NCBI RefSeq assembly: GCF_013303125.1
Contig: NZ_JABTTE010000006.1
Coordinates: forward strand, 62,001 to 126,000
Source: Calidifontibacillus erzurumensis
GTDB taxonomy: Bacteria > Bacillota > Bacilli > Bacillales > Bacillaceae_J
DNA: 64,000 nt
Direction of reading: 5' to 3'
Shown here: positions 18,803 through 29,859 of the stretch, piece by piece
Position numbering within the stretch: the stretch's first letter is position 1
How the letters are laid out: each line of letters begins with the position of its first letter
The notes under the pieces: generated by a model
What the model was told of the DNA's origin: nothing
The model's input: the letters and a program-made list of their open reading frames with translations, nothing else
Database searches by the model: none
Position numbers and translations under genes: made by a program

Positions 18803-19723
18803 CTAATTCCGCATGCGTGGATCTAACACATCGCGAAGCCCGTCGCCAAGCAAGTTAAAACTAATCATAAGCATGCTGATAATAACGGTCGGAATAACCA
18901 TCATATGCGGATAAATTTTCATCAACCGAAAGCCATCGTTCACAAGCGTTCCTAAAGAAGCGATCGGTGGACGTAGTCCTAAACCGATAAAACTTAAAAA
19001 TGCTTCCGTAAAAATTGCACCTGGGATCGTAAACATCGTTGTAATAATAATGGCACCTAAAGTATTTGGAATTAAGTGATTTAAAAGCAGTCTTTTACTT
19101 GTGGCACCTAATGTTTTTGCTGCCAAAACGTATTCTTGTTCTTTTAATTTCAACACTTGTGCGCGGACAATCCGGGCCATGCCAACCCAACCTGTCATCA
19201 CCATCGCCAATGTGATCGACATAATTCCTGGCTTTAATACTAAAATGAATAAAATGATAATAATTAAACTTGGAATGCCGACCAAAATTTCAATAATACG
19301 CTGCATGAAATTGTCAATTCGGCCCCCATAATAAGCAGAAATTCCCCCGTAAGTTACACCAATAACACAATCAATAATAGCTGCCAAAATGGCAATATAA
19401 AGAGAAATGCGCGCACCATGCCATGTCCTCGCCCATAAATCCCTCCCGAGTTCATCTGTACCGAACCAATAATATTCGTTAATCCCTCTCTTTTCATATT
19501 GGTCCACTCCAAAAATATCTTTGCCATCAAATCCTAAAAACGGAAAATGTTCTAAAATTGGCATTTTCGGAGGCAAGTTGGCATGTTCAAGATTTTGTTC
19601 CACTTGTGAATGAGTACTTAAATAAGGGCCTATCAACGCTAACACGGAAATAATGGCAATGACAACAATCCCTGTCATGGCGGCTTTATTCTTTTTCAGA
19701 TAAAACCAAGCATTCGTCTTCAT
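18803..19723 (-). CDS. oppC: Oligopeptide ABC transporter permease OppC
   Basis: Inner-membrane permease subunit with an N-terminal helix (about 15-35), a long outside loop and five further helices. The EAA loop that docks the ATPase is seen as EYVLAAKTLGATSKRLLLNHLIPN. The 306-residue length is typical. The start ATG shares one base with the oppB stop (TAATG), a sign of coupled translation. Confidence 0.93.
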   Translation of the reverse strand: MKTNAWFYLKKNKAAMTGIVVIAIISVLALIGPYLSTHSQVEQNLEHANLPPKMPILEHFPFLGFDGKDIFGVDQYEKRGINEYYWFGTDELGRDLWARTWHGARISLYIAILAAIIDCVIGVTYGGISAYYGGRIDNFMQRIIEILVGIPSLIIIILFILVLKPGIMSITLAMVMTGWVGMARIVRAQVLKLKEQEYVLAAKTLGATSKRLLLNHLIPNTLGAIIITTMFTIPGAIFTEAFLSFIGLGLRPPIASLGTLVNDGFRLMKIYPHMMVIPTVIISMLMISFNLLGDGLRDVLDPRMRN

Positions 19724-20652
19724 TATTCTTCTTTCCCTCCAGATAAACGAATTCTTGGATCGATCAAGCCATATAATAAATCAATAATTAAAATGATGAT
19801 TATAAATAAAGCTCCATAAAGCAATGTTGTCGCCATAATAACAGGATAGTCGTTTGTCATAATTGAAAGAACAAACTGTTCACCGAGCCCCGGGATCGCA
19901 AATATTTTTTCGATCACTAATGAACCCGTTATAATATTGACTGCCATCGGACCAAGGATCGTCACTACTGGAATGATGGCATTTGGCAACATATGTTTAA
20001 AAATAATCGCTTTGTTGCTTAATCCTTTTGCTTTTGCTGTTAAAATATAATCTTCTTCAAGCACTTCTAGCATTTCTGTCCTTATAAAACGGGCTACTTG
20101 GGCAATGACGAAAACCGCTAACGAAATTGTAGGAAGAATGGTATATTCATAGCCTTCCCAAAAAGCTGCAGGGAACAATTTCCACTTTACACTCAACCAA
20201 TATTGTAAGATGCTTGCGAACACGAAAGATGGAATGGACAATCCTAATACAGCCAGTACCATCGACGCTAAATCCAGCGCTGTATGATGGTAAATAGCTG
20301 CAATGATCCCTAACAATAAACCGACAACAGTTCCGATCAACAATGCTTGACTTCCTAATAAAACAGAGGCAAGCAGGCGTTCTCCAATAATAGTCGTAAC
20401 TGGACGTCCATCATATTGAAAAGAAATGCCAAAATCCCCTTGAACAATATTGGCAAGGTAACGGACGTATTGAATCACAACTGGTTGATCTAGACCATAC
20501 CGCTCTTTCAACATTTCAATCTGTTCTTCTCCTAGTTTTTCGTCATTAAAAGGAGATCCAGGTAGTGTGTGCATTAGAAAAAAAGTAACGGTTACAATGA
20601 GCCAAAACGTAACGAACATATAAATCATTCGTTTTAGAAAATAGCGAAACAA
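19723..20652 (-). CDS. oppB: Oligopeptide ABC transporter permease OppB
   Basis: Inner-membrane permease with six helices. The first carries the family start FRYFLKRMIYMFVTFW, and the EAA loop reads DYILTAKAKGLSNKAIIFKH. It starts at TTG 20652 behind AGGTGGTGG. It is the first permease gene behind the binding protein, in oppA-B-C-D-F order. Confidence 0.93.
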   Translation of the reverse strand: MFRYFLKRMIYMFVTFWLIVTVTFFLMHTLPGSPFNDEKLGEEQIEMLKERYGLDQPVVIQYVRYLANIVQGDFGISFQYDGRPVTTIIGERLLASVLLGSQALLIGTVVGLLLGIIAAIYHHTALDLASMVLAVLGLSIPSFVFASILQYWLSVKWKLFPAAFWEGYEYTILPTISLAVFVIAQVARFIRTEMLEVLEEDYILTAKAKGLSNKAIIFKHMLPNAIIPVVTILGPMAVNIITGSLVIEKIFAIPGLGEQFVLSIMTNDYPVIMATTLLYGALFIIIILIIDLLYGLIDPRIRLSGGKEE

Positions 20653-20694
20653 ATATTTTCCACCACCTAAACATGCGCTAGTGCGTCCGAATAG

Positions 20695-22326
20695 TTAGTA
20701 TTTTTTATCAAAAAAAACCCATTTTAAACTGTAGGCAGGGCCAAAAGGATGCTCGATAAAGTTTTTGACATATTTTTTTTGCAAAACGGCATGTCCACCT
20801 TGAAATAACGGGGCAATGACGGCGTCATCTTTCAAAACGATGACTTCTAAATTTTGCAAACTTTCAAACCGGGCTGCCAATGAATGATAATTGGAAATGG
20901 CCTCTTCAATCACTTTGTCGTACTCGGGATTTTCATAATTTGTTTTATTATTTCCTCCATCCGTTACCCATAAATCCATAAAGGTCAGCGGATCTTGATA
21001 ATCAGGTCCCCATCCTGCAAGTTGAATATCATAATTGATCGCATGGTCTAGAGCGAGCCTTTGTTTAAACGGCTGCACATTAATGGAAATTGTTAAACCC
21101 GGAAGATTGGTTTCCAGTTCATTTTTTATGAATTCTGCAATTTTCTTCGTTTGATCTTGATCGCTAATTAATAATTCCCACGTTACTTTTGGCGAACCGG
21201 CTTCCTTCCAATAACGTTTTGCCTCATCTACATCATAAGAAACAAGATTGCCGTATTTTGCACGAAAGTCTTCGCCGCTCGTAGGGTGGAAAGCAAAACC
21301 TTCAGGAAAGAAATAGTCTGCTTTAACGGAACCATTTTTCAATAAGTTTTCTACTAATTGTTCTTTATTTATAGCACGTTGGATGGCTTTTCGTTGAAGA
21401 AGCGGAATGCGGTCAACATTAAATTTTAAAAACCACATTGACGGATCTCTTTTTGTATAAAAATCGGGATGGTTTTGATAATAGTCAATAAATGCTGCAT
21501 GAACACTAGCGCGATCGACTTGTCCTGTTTCAAATAAATTTGTTTCACTCGCTGCATCCTTCATCACTTTGTAATGAATTTTTTCAAGCTTCACTGTATC
21601 TCGATCCCAATAAGTGCGATTTTTTTCAAAAGTCCAGCCGGATGTCGTCCATTTAGACATGAAAAATGGGCCGTTATAAAGCATTTTATCTGGATAAAGG
21701 GCGTATTCAGAACCCGTTTTTTTAACGAATGATTCTTTTTGCGGAAAAAATGTTGGAAATGCCGTTAAATATAGAAAATAGGGAACAGGAATATCAAGGG
21801 TCACTTGCAGCGTTTTATCATTAAGAGCTTTTACACCAAGTACATCTACTTTTCCAAATAAAGGGTTTCCTTTTGTCATAATTGCTTCAGCATTTTGAAT
21901 TGGTTTAAACAGATAAGCATATGGAGAAAGCGTTTTAGGATGAATGGCTTTTTTCCATGCAAAAATAAAATCATGTGCAGTAACTGGTGAACCATCGCTC
22001 CACTTTGCTTTTTCATGAAGGTGAAAAGTAAGTACTCGACCGTCCTCGCTTTTTTCCAAAGCTTTCGCTACTCCAGGCACGAGCTTTTGATCTGGTCCAA
22101 GCCGGTAAAGCCCTTCAAACACTTGGTTCATTGCTGTAAAGGAAGCACTATCATCCGCTTCCGTCGTATCCATTGTAGGCAAATCAGCCGAAGATAAAAG
22201 ATTGAGAACTTGCTCTTCTTTCTCTACTTGCTCTCTTCCAAAATTTTTCTCTCCTGCTTGACCGCAGGCACCAGCTACCACGCTTAATAGAAGCGACAAA
22301 ATGATTAGTAAAAGCCAGTTTTTCAT
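20695..22326 (-). CDS. oppA: Oligopeptide-binding lipoprotein OppA
   Basis: Extracytoplasmic peptide-binding lipoprotein of the SBP family 5. A lipoprotein signal peptide ends in VAGAC at about 20-24, followed by a charged linker. The body shows family segments such as LTFHLHEKAKWSDGSPVTAHDF, YNGPFFMSKW and YDIQLAGWGPDYQDPL. Two ATG codons in tandem follow GGAGG; the second, at 22326, has the better spacing, and 22329 is the alternative. It is the first gene of the opp operon. Such systems import nutrient and signalling peptides. Confidence 0.92.
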   Translation of the reverse strand: MKNWLLLIILSLLLSVVAGACGQAGEKNFGREQVEKEEQVLNLLSSADLPTMDTTEADDSASFTAMNQVFEGLYRLGPDQKLVPGVAKALEKSEDGRVLTFHLHEKAKWSDGSPVTAHDFIFAWKKAIHPKTLSPYAYLFKPIQNAEAIMTKGNPLFGKVDVLGVKALNDKTLQVTLDIPVPYFLYLTAFPTFFPQKESFVKKTGSEYALYPDKMLYNGPFFMSKWTTSGWTFEKNRTYWDRDTVKLEKIHYKVMKDAASETNLFETGQVDRASVHAAFIDYYQNHPDFYTKRDPSMWFLKFNVDRIPLLQRKAIQRAINKEQLVENLLKNGSVKADYFFPEGFAFHPTSGEDFRAKYGNLVSYDVDEAKRYWKEAGSPKVTWELLISDQDQTKKIAEFIKNELETNLPGLTISINVQPFKQRLALDHAINYDIQLAGWGPDYQDPLTFMDLWVTDGGNNKTNYENPEYDKVIEEAISNYHSLAARFESLQNLEVIVLKDDAVIAPLFQGGHAVLQKKYVKNFIEHPFGPAYSLKWVFFDKKY

Positions 22327-22423
22327 CATAAACCTCCGCCTCAACTTCAATTAATCATAGCTTCTCCAATTTTTTCTATTTCATTCTGTCGCAAGTAGGA
22401 TGACCAAAAATGTTGTGAATTCC

Positions 22424-22452
22424 TTGATTTTTAGAAGAGCGTTTACTATAAT
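22424..22452 (+). promoter_or_regulatory. Sigma-A promoter of trpS
   Basis: TTGATT (22424-22429) and a perfect TATAAT (22447-22452) are 17 bp apart, placing the start point near 22459, just before the T-box leader. Confidence 0.75.
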
Positions 22453-22458
22453 TAATTT

Positions 22459-22673
22459 TAAATTTTAATTAAATATCGATGATTGCAATGATAAAAGAAA
22501 AGTACATTTCTGGATGCTTTTAGAGAGCTTGTGGTTGGTGGGAACAAGCAGCGGAAAGATTTGGAATGGGCTTTTGGAGCAACTATATTTTTAAAGTGAT
22601 TCTATTTACATAGAATAAGAAGGGTGGCACCACGGTCCATTCGTCCCTTGTTTGCGGGCGAATGGACTTTTTT
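22459..22673 (+). promoter_or_regulatory. T-box riboswitch, tryptophan type, upstream of trpS
   Basis: T-box leaders sense uncharged tRNA and open the downstream gene. Stem I features include AGAGAGC and GGTTGGTG. The specifier is read as TGG (Trp) at 22567-22569, directly after GAA. The conserved T-box AGGGTGGCACCACGG is at about 22621-22635. Its TGGC fits a tRNA with G before CCA, as expected for tRNA-Trp. A terminator hairpin follows: GTCCATTCG and CGAATGGAC (22635-22666) plus TTTTTT. The T-box overlaps its left flank, so an antiterminator can form. Confidence 0.92.
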
Positions 22674-22764
22674 ATACTCTAAATAGCATAAATCGTTAAC
22701 GGTCCTAAAGTATAAAAAAAACATCGTAATTTGCCATTTTGTGTAAATTACATGTTTTTCTTGA

Positions 22765-23787
<1,023 letters not shown>

Positions 23788-23817
23788 TAAAAACAAAAAT
23801 CCGCTATCAAAAATATT

Positions 23818-23861
23818 AAGGCAATTGGAGAAATTTCACTTTTCGCCAATTGCCTTTTCTT
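23818..23861. terminator. Bidirectional terminator between trpS and yjbA
   Basis: AAGGCAATTGG pairs with CCAATTGCCTT around a 17-nt loop, followed by TTCTTA. The flanking genes are convergent. Confidence 0.8.
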
Positions 23862-23887
23862 ATATTTAAATAACCCCTTCATAATCA

Positions 23888-24631
23888 TTAATTGACTTTC
23901 GTCCCTTGTTCTAAATCCCACAATTTTTCAAAGAAAGGCTGCCCTTTCACAAGTCGTTCACATAAATGTTCATGTCTTGACGACCAGCCTTCTTTCGTTT
24001 CTTCGTACAATTTATTCCAAACGTATTCAAAATCATGCTTTTGAATCTCTTCGTACATTGACGGATTCCATTCTGTATACCAATAACGAATTTCTGCTGC
24101 ATTTCCAGTTGTACGCAATTGATCAAGTGCCATGAATAACAATTGTTTTAATTGCCTTTCTTTTCTAGTAAGACCTTTCATTAATTTCGGATCAGGTGAT
24201 AAAATATGATATTCTTTTTTAGACTTTGCTTTAAATTCATAAATAGTCGGTTCAACATTTTCAACGATGTCATAAACTAATTGCTCTTGTCTTGGGATAA
24301 GTCTGCTTTTTCTAATTGGGATATGGTAACCTAAAGTATCGACTGCCAAAATGCCCATACCATCGGTAACAACGAAACAATAATCAAGCTGAACCCTTTC
24401 ATGATTACGTCGAGCATAACTTTTTTGATAAACATCTTCCAACAGCTGTTGCGGCAAATCTGACATATCATTTTCGATATAGTCAAATAATTTTTTTTCA
24501 ACTTTTATTAACGGTACTTGATCAAGAAGCTCGACGGTATCTTCTTTTCTCCATTCATGAAAATGACATACATTATAACCATTTTCCTCTCCTTCAAACC
24601 AATTTACCCATACATCGTGCAGATAAAGCAT
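23888..24631 (-). CDS. YjbA-family protein (UPF0736), unknown function
   Basis: A 247-residue soluble protein recognised by its N-terminus [20 protein letters not shown] and by its place next to trpS, as for yjbA in B. subtilis. It has no signal peptide or membrane segment, and is rich in charged and aromatic residues (for example YWYTEWNP and [14 protein letters not shown]). No catalytic motif is evident. The function is not known to me. Confidence 0.85.
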   Translation of the reverse strand: MLYLHDVWVNWFEGEENGYNVCHFHEWRKEDTVELLDQVPLIKVEKKLFDYIENDMSDLPQQLLEDVYQKSYARRNHERVQLDYCFVVTDGMGILAVDTLGYHIPIRKSRLIPRQEQLVYDIVENVEPTIYEFKAKSKKEYHILSPDPKLMKGLTRKERQLKQLLFMALDQLRTTGNAAEIRYWYTEWNPSMYEEIQKHDFEYVWNKLYEETKEGWSSRHEHLCERLVKGQPFFEKLWDLEQGTKVN

Positions 24632-24709
24632 GTTTTACCCCTCACTTCACACTCATTGTTAACCATCAGTATAGGCAGATGATGTGAAAAATATTCCAGT
24701 TAATGAAAT

Positions 24710-24922
24710 TTATTCATTTTTTTCGAATGGAGAATAGATGCTAAAATATATAAATAGAAGACCTATTATTAATAAGTAACACTCAATTTTTTTGCTAATA
24801 AATAATAAATAATCCGTGAAAGAATAGCCGATCGGAATGAGGTTCAAATATCCGATGATCGTCACCCCTCCGGCTACTGCTAGTCCAAAACCAGTTAAAA
24901 AAATAAATAGCCGGAATACCAA
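24710..24922 (-). CDS. Small two-helix membrane protein, unknown function
   Basis: A 70-residue product from TTG at 24922, with GGAGG 9 nt upstream. Two hydrophobic segments (about 3-30 and 45-62) flank a short polar loop, and the tail is acidic (SPFEKNE). I do not recognise the family with confidence. It is transcribed towards yjbA. Confidence 0.65.
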   Translation of the reverse strand: MVFRLFIFLTGFGLAVAGGVTIIGYLNLIPIGYSFTDYLLFISKKIECYLLIIGLLFIYFSIYSPFEKNE

Positions 24923-25154
24923 CGTTTCCGTCCTCCTTTTGCTTGTCCCTATTACATATTTATGAGAAGAGGAAAAAAGTATGAAAATAAAAACTAGAAG
25001 AAATTATATTGATTTTATGTTAATATTGTAAATGAGTGTCGAATCTAGTAATCTATAAACCTAAAGGTTACTTCCTCTGTAAAAAAAGTGTTTACGAATT
25101 CATAAAATGGGAGTAAATTAGTTGTTGTGTATTTAAGGAGAGGTGAACATAGCA

Positions 25155-26213
25155 ATGTCTTCATCGCGATTTGAGCGTAGAAGGAATATAGAACAACAAA
25201 GACAAGCATTGAAAAGAAGAAGAAAGAAAAAAAATCGATTGAGAATAAGCCTCATTCTATTAACATTTTTTATAGCGATAATTGGTTATGGGGTTTTTCA
25301 ATATTATAGCGGCTATATTTCAGCTTCTGGTGAAAATGAATTGCCATTCAATAACGGAAAAAAAGAAGATAAAGAAAACAATGACTTCAACGGTGTGAAA
25401 GATTTAGAAAAAACGAATGTCCTCATTTTGGGAGTAGATTCGACTTCAGGGGAAGGTCGAACAGACACAATCATGATTGCCCAATATGATCCGGATACAG
25501 GTTCTGCAAAACTTGCATCTATTATGCGCGATTCTTACGTTTCAATCCCAGGACATCGTGATAATAAAATAAATCAAGCTTACCACTATGGCGGCCCTGA
25601 GTTAGTGCGTCAAACGATTAAAGAAAACTTCGGAATCGATGTTGAGTATTATGCCGTTGTCAATTTTGACGGTTTTGCTCAAGTGGTCGATGTATTATCG
25701 CCAAATGGTGTAGAAATTGATGTTGAAAAAAGAATGAAGTATACGGACAGAGCGGGAGGACTATATATCGACTTCCAACCAGGTGTACAACGATTAAATG
25801 GACAAAAGTTGTTAGAATATGCCCGATTCCGACATGATGCGGAAAGTGATTTTGGGCGAGTCCGCAGACAACAGCAAGTGATTGCGGCTGTTAAAGATGA
25901 GATTATTAGCTTCAATGGCATTGCCAAACTTCCGAAAATGATAGGTACCATTCAACCATACATTGATACAAATATAAGCTCGAAAAAAATGCTTGCACTA
26001 GGAACGAGCTTTTTAACAAATCCAAAAGATATTGAAACAATTCGTATTCCTATTGATGGTTCATATCAAAACAAAAGTTACAAACATGCCGGAGCGGTTT
26101 TGGAAATGGACATTGAAGAAAATAAACAAGCCTTACAAGATTTTTTCTCAACAAAACAAGTCGTTTCCGAAAAAGTGAGCATCAATGAAGTTGCTGTCGA
26201 TAATATCCAATAA
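25155..26213 (+). CDS. LCP-family (LytR-CpsA-Psr) cell-wall glycopolymer transferase
   Basis: LCP proteins attach wall teichoic acid or other anionic polymers to peptidoglycan outside the membrane. The 352-residue protein has a basic N-terminus (about 5-30), one transmembrane helix (about 31-51), a short acidic spacer and the LCP domain. The domain shows VLILGVDS, GRTDTIMI, SIMRDSYVSIPG, DNKINQAYHYGG and the Arg-rich phosphate-binding RFRHDAESDFGRVRRQQQ. The ATG at 25155 is chosen over the GTG at 25143, which is too close to AAGGAG. Which LCP paralogue it is (TagT, TagU or TagV) cannot be said. Confidence 0.92.
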   Translation: MSSSRFERRRNIEQQRQALKRRRKKKNRLRISLILLTFFIAIIGYGVFQYYSGYISASGENELPFNNGKKEDKENNDFNGVKDLEKTNVLILGVDSTSGEGRTDTIMIAQYDPDTGSAKLASIMRDSYVSIPGHRDNKINQAYHYGGPELVRQTIKENFGIDVEYYAVVNFDGFAQVVDVLSPNGVEIDVEKRMKYTDRAGGLYIDFQPGVQRLNGQKLLEYARFRHDAESDFGRVRRQQQVIAAVKDEIISFNGIAKLPKMIGTIQPYIDTNISSKKMLALGTSFLTNPKDIETIRIPIDGSYQNKSYKHAGAVLEMDIEENKQALQDFFSTKQVVSEKVSINEVAVDNIQ

Positions 26214-26242
26214 AAAAAGCTAGCTTTCCGCTAGCTTTTTTA
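26212..26242. terminator. Bidirectional terminator between the LCP gene and fabF
   Basis: AAAAAAGCTAGC-TTTCC-GCTAGCTTTTTT: a perfect stem with A-run and T-run, between convergent genes. Confidence 0.92.
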
Positions 26243-27481
26243 TTATTCATATTTTTTAAAGATAAGGGAAACATTATGTCCGCCGAATCCTAATGAGTTG
26301 GATAATACAGCATTGACTGGCTGCTTCCGCATTTGGTTAGGAACGTAATCTAAATCACATTCTGGATCTGGTGTTTCTAAATTCATTGTTGGAGGAATGA
26401 TGCCATCAGCAATCGCTTTAACTGAGAAGATGGCTTCTACCGCACCAGCAGCTCCAAGCAAATGTCCTGTAACAGACTTCGTAGAGCTGACTGCCAGCTT
26501 ATAAGCATGTTCTCCAAACGCTTCTTTGATCGCCATCGTTTCATATTTATCATTATAGTCTGTGCTTGTCCCATGGGCATTAATATAATCAATATCTTCA
26601 GGATTTAATCCAGCATCTTTCAGAGCTTGCTTCATCGCTCTTACGCCGCCTTCTCCGCCAGGAGCTGGTGCTGTAATATGATAAGCATCCCCTGTTGCAC
26701 TATAGCCGACAATTTCCGCATATATTCTAGCCCCGCGCGCTAACGCTGATTCCAAAGATTCTAAAACTAGAATACCGGCACCTTCACCCATGACAAATCC
26801 ATCCCGGTTCAAATCAAACGGACGGCTAGCCGTTTTCGGATCCGGATTTGTAGACAGCGCTTTAGCCATGCAAAAGCCTGCGAAAGCCATATTTGTAATA
26901 GGTGCTTCCGTACCACCAGTAATCATAATGTCAGCATCTCCACGCTGAATCACTTTAAAAGCATCACCAATTGAATTAGCTCCAGAAGCACAAGCTGTTG
27001 TTGTACACGCATTTACACCTTTTGCCCCTAAAACAATCGATACTTGACCTGCTGCCATATCTGCGATCATCATAGGTACATAGAAAGGACTTACGCGGCG
27101 ATAGCCTTTTTCAAGAAAAATTTTATGCTGCTCTTCATGAGTTTCCATTCCGCCGATACCGGAACCAATCCAAACACCAACTCTAGGTGCAATTTCATCC
27201 GTAATTTCTAAGTTAGCATCTTTTACAGCCATCAAAGAAGCCGCCACAGCATATTGAGTGAAACGATCCATTTTGCGTGCTTCTTTTTTATCCATAAAAT
27301 CTTCTGGTTTAAAATCATTTATTTCAGCTGCTACTTTAGCAGGGAATAAATCTTTATTCACCCTTGTTACTTCACCAATTCCTGATACGCCTGAAATAAC
27401 ATTATTCCAAGTTGTTTCTACATCTAGGCCGCAGGGCGTTACAGCACCAAGGCCAGTTACTACTACGCGCCTTTTTTCCAT
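26243..27481 (-). CDS. fabF: 3-oxoacyl-[acyl-carrier-protein] synthase II
   Basis: FabF elongates acyl-ACP with malonyl-ACP in fatty acid synthesis. The catalytic triad is visible: Cys in [10 protein letters not shown] at about 163, His in [11 protein letters not shown] at about 303 and His in [12 protein letters not shown] at about 340. The C-terminal SLGFGGHN is conserved. The 412-residue length is typical. It lies 69 bp behind fabH and shares its FapR-controlled promoter. Confidence 0.96.
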   Translation of the reverse strand: MEKRRVVVTGLGAVTPCGLDVETTWNNVISGVSGIGEVTRVNKDLFPAKVAAEINDFKPEDFMDKKEARKMDRFTQYAVAASLMAVKDANLEITDEIAPRVGVWIGSGIGGMETHEEQHKIFLEKGYRRVSPFYVPMMIADMAAGQVSIVLGAKGVNACTTTACASGANSIGDAFKVIQRGDADIMITGGTEAPITNMAFAGFCMAKALSTNPDPKTASRPFDLNRDGFVMGEGAGILVLESLESALARGARIYAEIVGYSATGDAYHITAPAPGGEGGVRAMKQALKDAGLNPEDIDYINAHGTSTDYNDKYETMAIKEAFGEHAYKLAVSSTKSVTGHLLGAAGAVEAIFSVKAIADGIIPPTMNLETPDPECDLDYVPNQMRKQPVNAVLSNSLGFGGHNVSLIFKKYE

Positions 27482-27550
27482 TCCGCAATGCCACCTTTCA
27501 CTTAAAAATTTTCTATTTTATTATAATTCTAGTTAATATTATCCTGCTAG

Positions 27551-28483
27551 TTATTTGCCCCATTTTAGAGCAATAGCACCCCAAGTTAATCCTCCGCCAA
27601 AACCTACCATTACGATAATATCATCATCTTTTATTTTACCATTTTCTAATTCTTCCACAAGCGCGATCGGAATGGAAGATGAAGATGTATTTCCATACTT
27701 TGCGACCGTCTTGGACATTTTTTCTTCAGGCAACTCAAGTCTCTGTCTTGCCGCTTCCATAATGCGAATATTCGCCTGATGTGGCACTAAGAAATCGACA
27801 TCCTCTTTCGTTAAACCTGCTTTTTCAATTACGTTGATGGCAGACTCGCCCATTTGACGGACAGCAAATTTAAACACTTCGCGCCCGTTCATGATAATAT
27901 ACTCATCTTGGTAAAGGTGTTTTCCTCCCGAACCGTCAGCACCTAATTCGAAAGCAAGAATTCCTCTACCTTCTGACACAGGTGCCATCACAGCTGCAGC
28001 AGCTCCATCACCAAATAATACAGCTGTATTGCGGTCATTCCAATCAATAATTTTTGAAAGCTTTTCCACACCGATGACAAGCACATTTTTATACGCACCT
28101 GTTTTAATAAATTGCTGTGCTGTCACCATTGCATACATAAATCCGGCACATGCAGCACTAATATCCATCGCTGCCGCATTTATTGCACCTAATTTCTCTT
28201 GGACCATGCAAGCAACTGAAGGAAATGGATAGTCAGGTGTTACAGTTGCCACTAAAATTAATTCAATATCTTCAGCTGTAATTCCAGCATCTTTTAATGC
28301 CTTTTCTGCAGCAAAATAAGCCATATCAGAAGAATCAATGTTATCAGGTGCAATTCTTCTTTCTTTTATTCCTGTACGTGTTTGAATCCATTCATCTGAA
28401 GTATCCATGATCTTTTCTAAATCAGCATTTGTTACAATCTTTTCAGGAAGGTATCGACCAATCCCAATAATTCCAGCATTCAC
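27551..28483 (-). CDS. fabH: 3-oxoacyl-[acyl-carrier-protein] synthase III
   Basis: FabH starts fatty acid synthesis by condensing acyl-CoA, in Bacillus mostly branched, with malonyl-ACP. The catalytic Cys is in [13 protein letters not shown] at about 112, the His in [10 protein letters not shown] at about 238 and the Asn in [12 protein letters not shown] at about 268. It is the first gene of fabHF and lies behind a FapR box. The 310-residue length is usual. Confidence 0.96.
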   Translation of the reverse strand: MNAGIIGIGRYLPEKIVTNADLEKIMDTSDEWIQTRTGIKERRIAPDNIDSSDMAYFAAEKALKDAGITAEDIELILVATVTPDYPFPSVACMVQEKLGAINAAAMDISAACAGFMYAMVTAQQFIKTGAYKNVLVIGVEKLSKIIDWNDRNTAVLFGDGAAAAVMAPVSEGRGILAFELGADGSGGKHLYQDEYIIMNGREVFKFAVRQMGESAINVIEKAGLTKEDVDFLVPHQANIRIMEAARQRLELPEEKMSKTVAKYGNTSSSSIPIALVEELENGKIKDDDIIVMVGFGGGLTWGAIALKWGK

Positions 28484-28536
28484 TTTACGCAGCTCCTTTG
28501 CTTTTTTACATACATTATATGTATTGTTATCAAATA

Positions 28537-28553
28537 TTATGACTTGGTACTAA
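28537..28553 (-). promoter_or_regulatory. FapR operator upstream of fabH
   Basis: On the minus strand the 17-mer TTAGTACCAAGTCATAA closely matches the FapR consensus as I remember it (TTAGTACCTAGTCTTAA, two differences). It lies a few bases upstream of a TATAAT at 28514-28519, in the promoter region of fabHF. FapR represses lipid synthesis genes and is released by malonyl-CoA. Confidence 0.8.
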
Positions 28554-28557
28554 TTTT

Positions 28558-28588
28558 AAAGGGGTCAACTCTTTCCGTCAACCCCTCT
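28558..28588 (-). terminator. Terminator of med-comZ
   Basis: On the minus strand AGGGGT and ACCCCT pair around a loop, followed by TTTAAAATT. It separates comZ from the fabH promoter. Confidence 0.55.
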
Positions 28589-28594
28589 ATTTGC

Positions 28595-28780
28595 TTAATT
28601 ATTTTTTGCTTCGCTTGCACCAAGCTCATAAGCATCATTCATCGCTTTTAATAATAAATTAAGCATCGGTTGCATCATTTCCATTTGTACTTCCAATCCT
28701 TTTTCTTTTAACAACTCTTGTGCTTCCGGTAAATATTTCATCGCTATTTGCATAAATTTCATATTTCTTTCTTGATTCAT
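28595..28780 (-). CDS. comZ: Competence regulator ComZ
   Basis: ComZ is a small leucine-zipper-type protein that dampens comG expression in B. subtilis. The 61-residue product has the conserved FMQIAMKYLPEAQELLKEKG segment and an amphipathic C-terminal helix ending in AYELGASEAKNN. I choose ATG 28780, with AGAGG 8 nt upstream; a GTG at 28789 overlaps that site. The gene follows med by about 20 bp and precedes fabH, as in B. subtilis. Confidence 0.88.
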   Translation of the reverse strand: MNQERNMKFMQIAMKYLPEAQELLKEKGLEVQMEMMQPMLNLLLKAMNDAYELGASEAKNN

Positions 28781-28800
28781 TTCATTCACCTCTCTATCAT

Positions 28801-29754
28801 TTATAAATGACTTGGAAGTTTCCCTGTTAATTTATATAATTCAATTGCTTTGTTGATTTCAACCATAAAATCTTTAGGAACCTCTGAGCTAAACTTTCCT
28901 AAAGAAATCACACCATCTTGAAAATCATAAGATTTAATACCATGTTCAAAATTTCCTGTCATATATTCAGCTGCGACTTTTTCATAAAGTTTTCCTATAT
29001 CTTGAATGGTGCTTGTCAGCACGGTTGCTTCTCCTAAATCCGACTGATCAGATATATAGCCAATTGCATAATGGCCATCTTGTTTAATTGCTTCGATAAC
29101 AGGGATGTTAAAAGCATCACCTGCTGGATAATAAACATCTACACCAGATGCTTCCATTTCCTTATAGATTTTAAGCGCTTTTTTTTCATTTCCCCAACTT
29201 TTTGTATAACGTACATTAATGTTTATATCAGGTTTTTGATATTTGGCTCCTTCAATAAATCCTTGTACCTCCGGTTGCCAATCAAAAGCGGCAATCACAC
29301 CAATTCGATTTGTTTTACTCATTTTTGCAGCAATCATTCCGCCGAAAAACCCCATGGCATGTGATTCAAACTGCAAGCTTGTCACATTATCAGCTGTAAA
29401 AGTTCCATTAAAATAAATGAAGTCTAAATCCGGGAATTGAGTATGTAAATCTTTGAAAAGCGGCCCGTATTCACTACCATGACCAAAAATGAGCGTAACA
29501 CCTTTGTCTTCAAAATCTGTTATAGCTTCCTTAACAGCACTTTTCGTCTTAACATTTTCTTTATAAAATACATCGGCATTTAAAGCTGATTGTATCTTCA
29601 ATAACCCCTTGTAACCTTCACTTCCCCACACTGGTTCATTAATCGTTTCAGGCAAAAGCAAACCTACTTTTGGTTTTGCTAAATTTTTGACTGGTTGTCC
29701 ACATGCACTCACTAAAAGAGCAACTGCAAACAGTACAAAAAGAAGCTTCTTCAA
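28801..29754 (-). CDS. med: Med-type BMP-family lipoprotein
   Basis: Med is a positive regulator of comK expression and resembles the PnrA/Bmp substrate-binding proteins. The 317-residue product has a lipoprotein signal peptide with lipobox VSAC at about 15-18, then GLLLPETINEPVWGSEGYKG, TLIFGHGSEYGP and IGVIAAFDWQPEVQGF. The start is TTG at 29754 behind GGGAGGGG. It forms an operon with comZ. Ligand binding (nucleoside or other) is possible but not shown. Confidence 0.9.
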   Translation of the reverse strand: MKKLLFVLFAVALLVSACGQPVKNLAKPKVGLLLPETINEPVWGSEGYKGLLKIQSALNADVFYKENVKTKSAVKEAITDFEDKGVTLIFGHGSEYGPLFKDLHTQFPDLDFIYFNGTFTADNVTSLQFESHAMGFFGGMIAAKMSKTNRIGVIAAFDWQPEVQGFIEGAKYQKPDININVRYTKSWGNEKKALKIYKEMEASGVDVYYPAGDAFNIPVIEAIKQDGHYAIGYISDQSDLGEATVLTSTIQDIGKLYEKVAAEYMTGNFEHGIKSYDFQDGVISLGKFSSEVPKDFMVEINKAIELYKLTGKLPSHL

Positions 29755-29859
29755 AAAATCAGCCCCTCCCTATTTCTCTCTAACATTACTATTTTACTAT
29801 TCAATGACAAAGATGTAAAAGAATTATCAATAAATATGCTGAACAACTATTTGTTTAAC

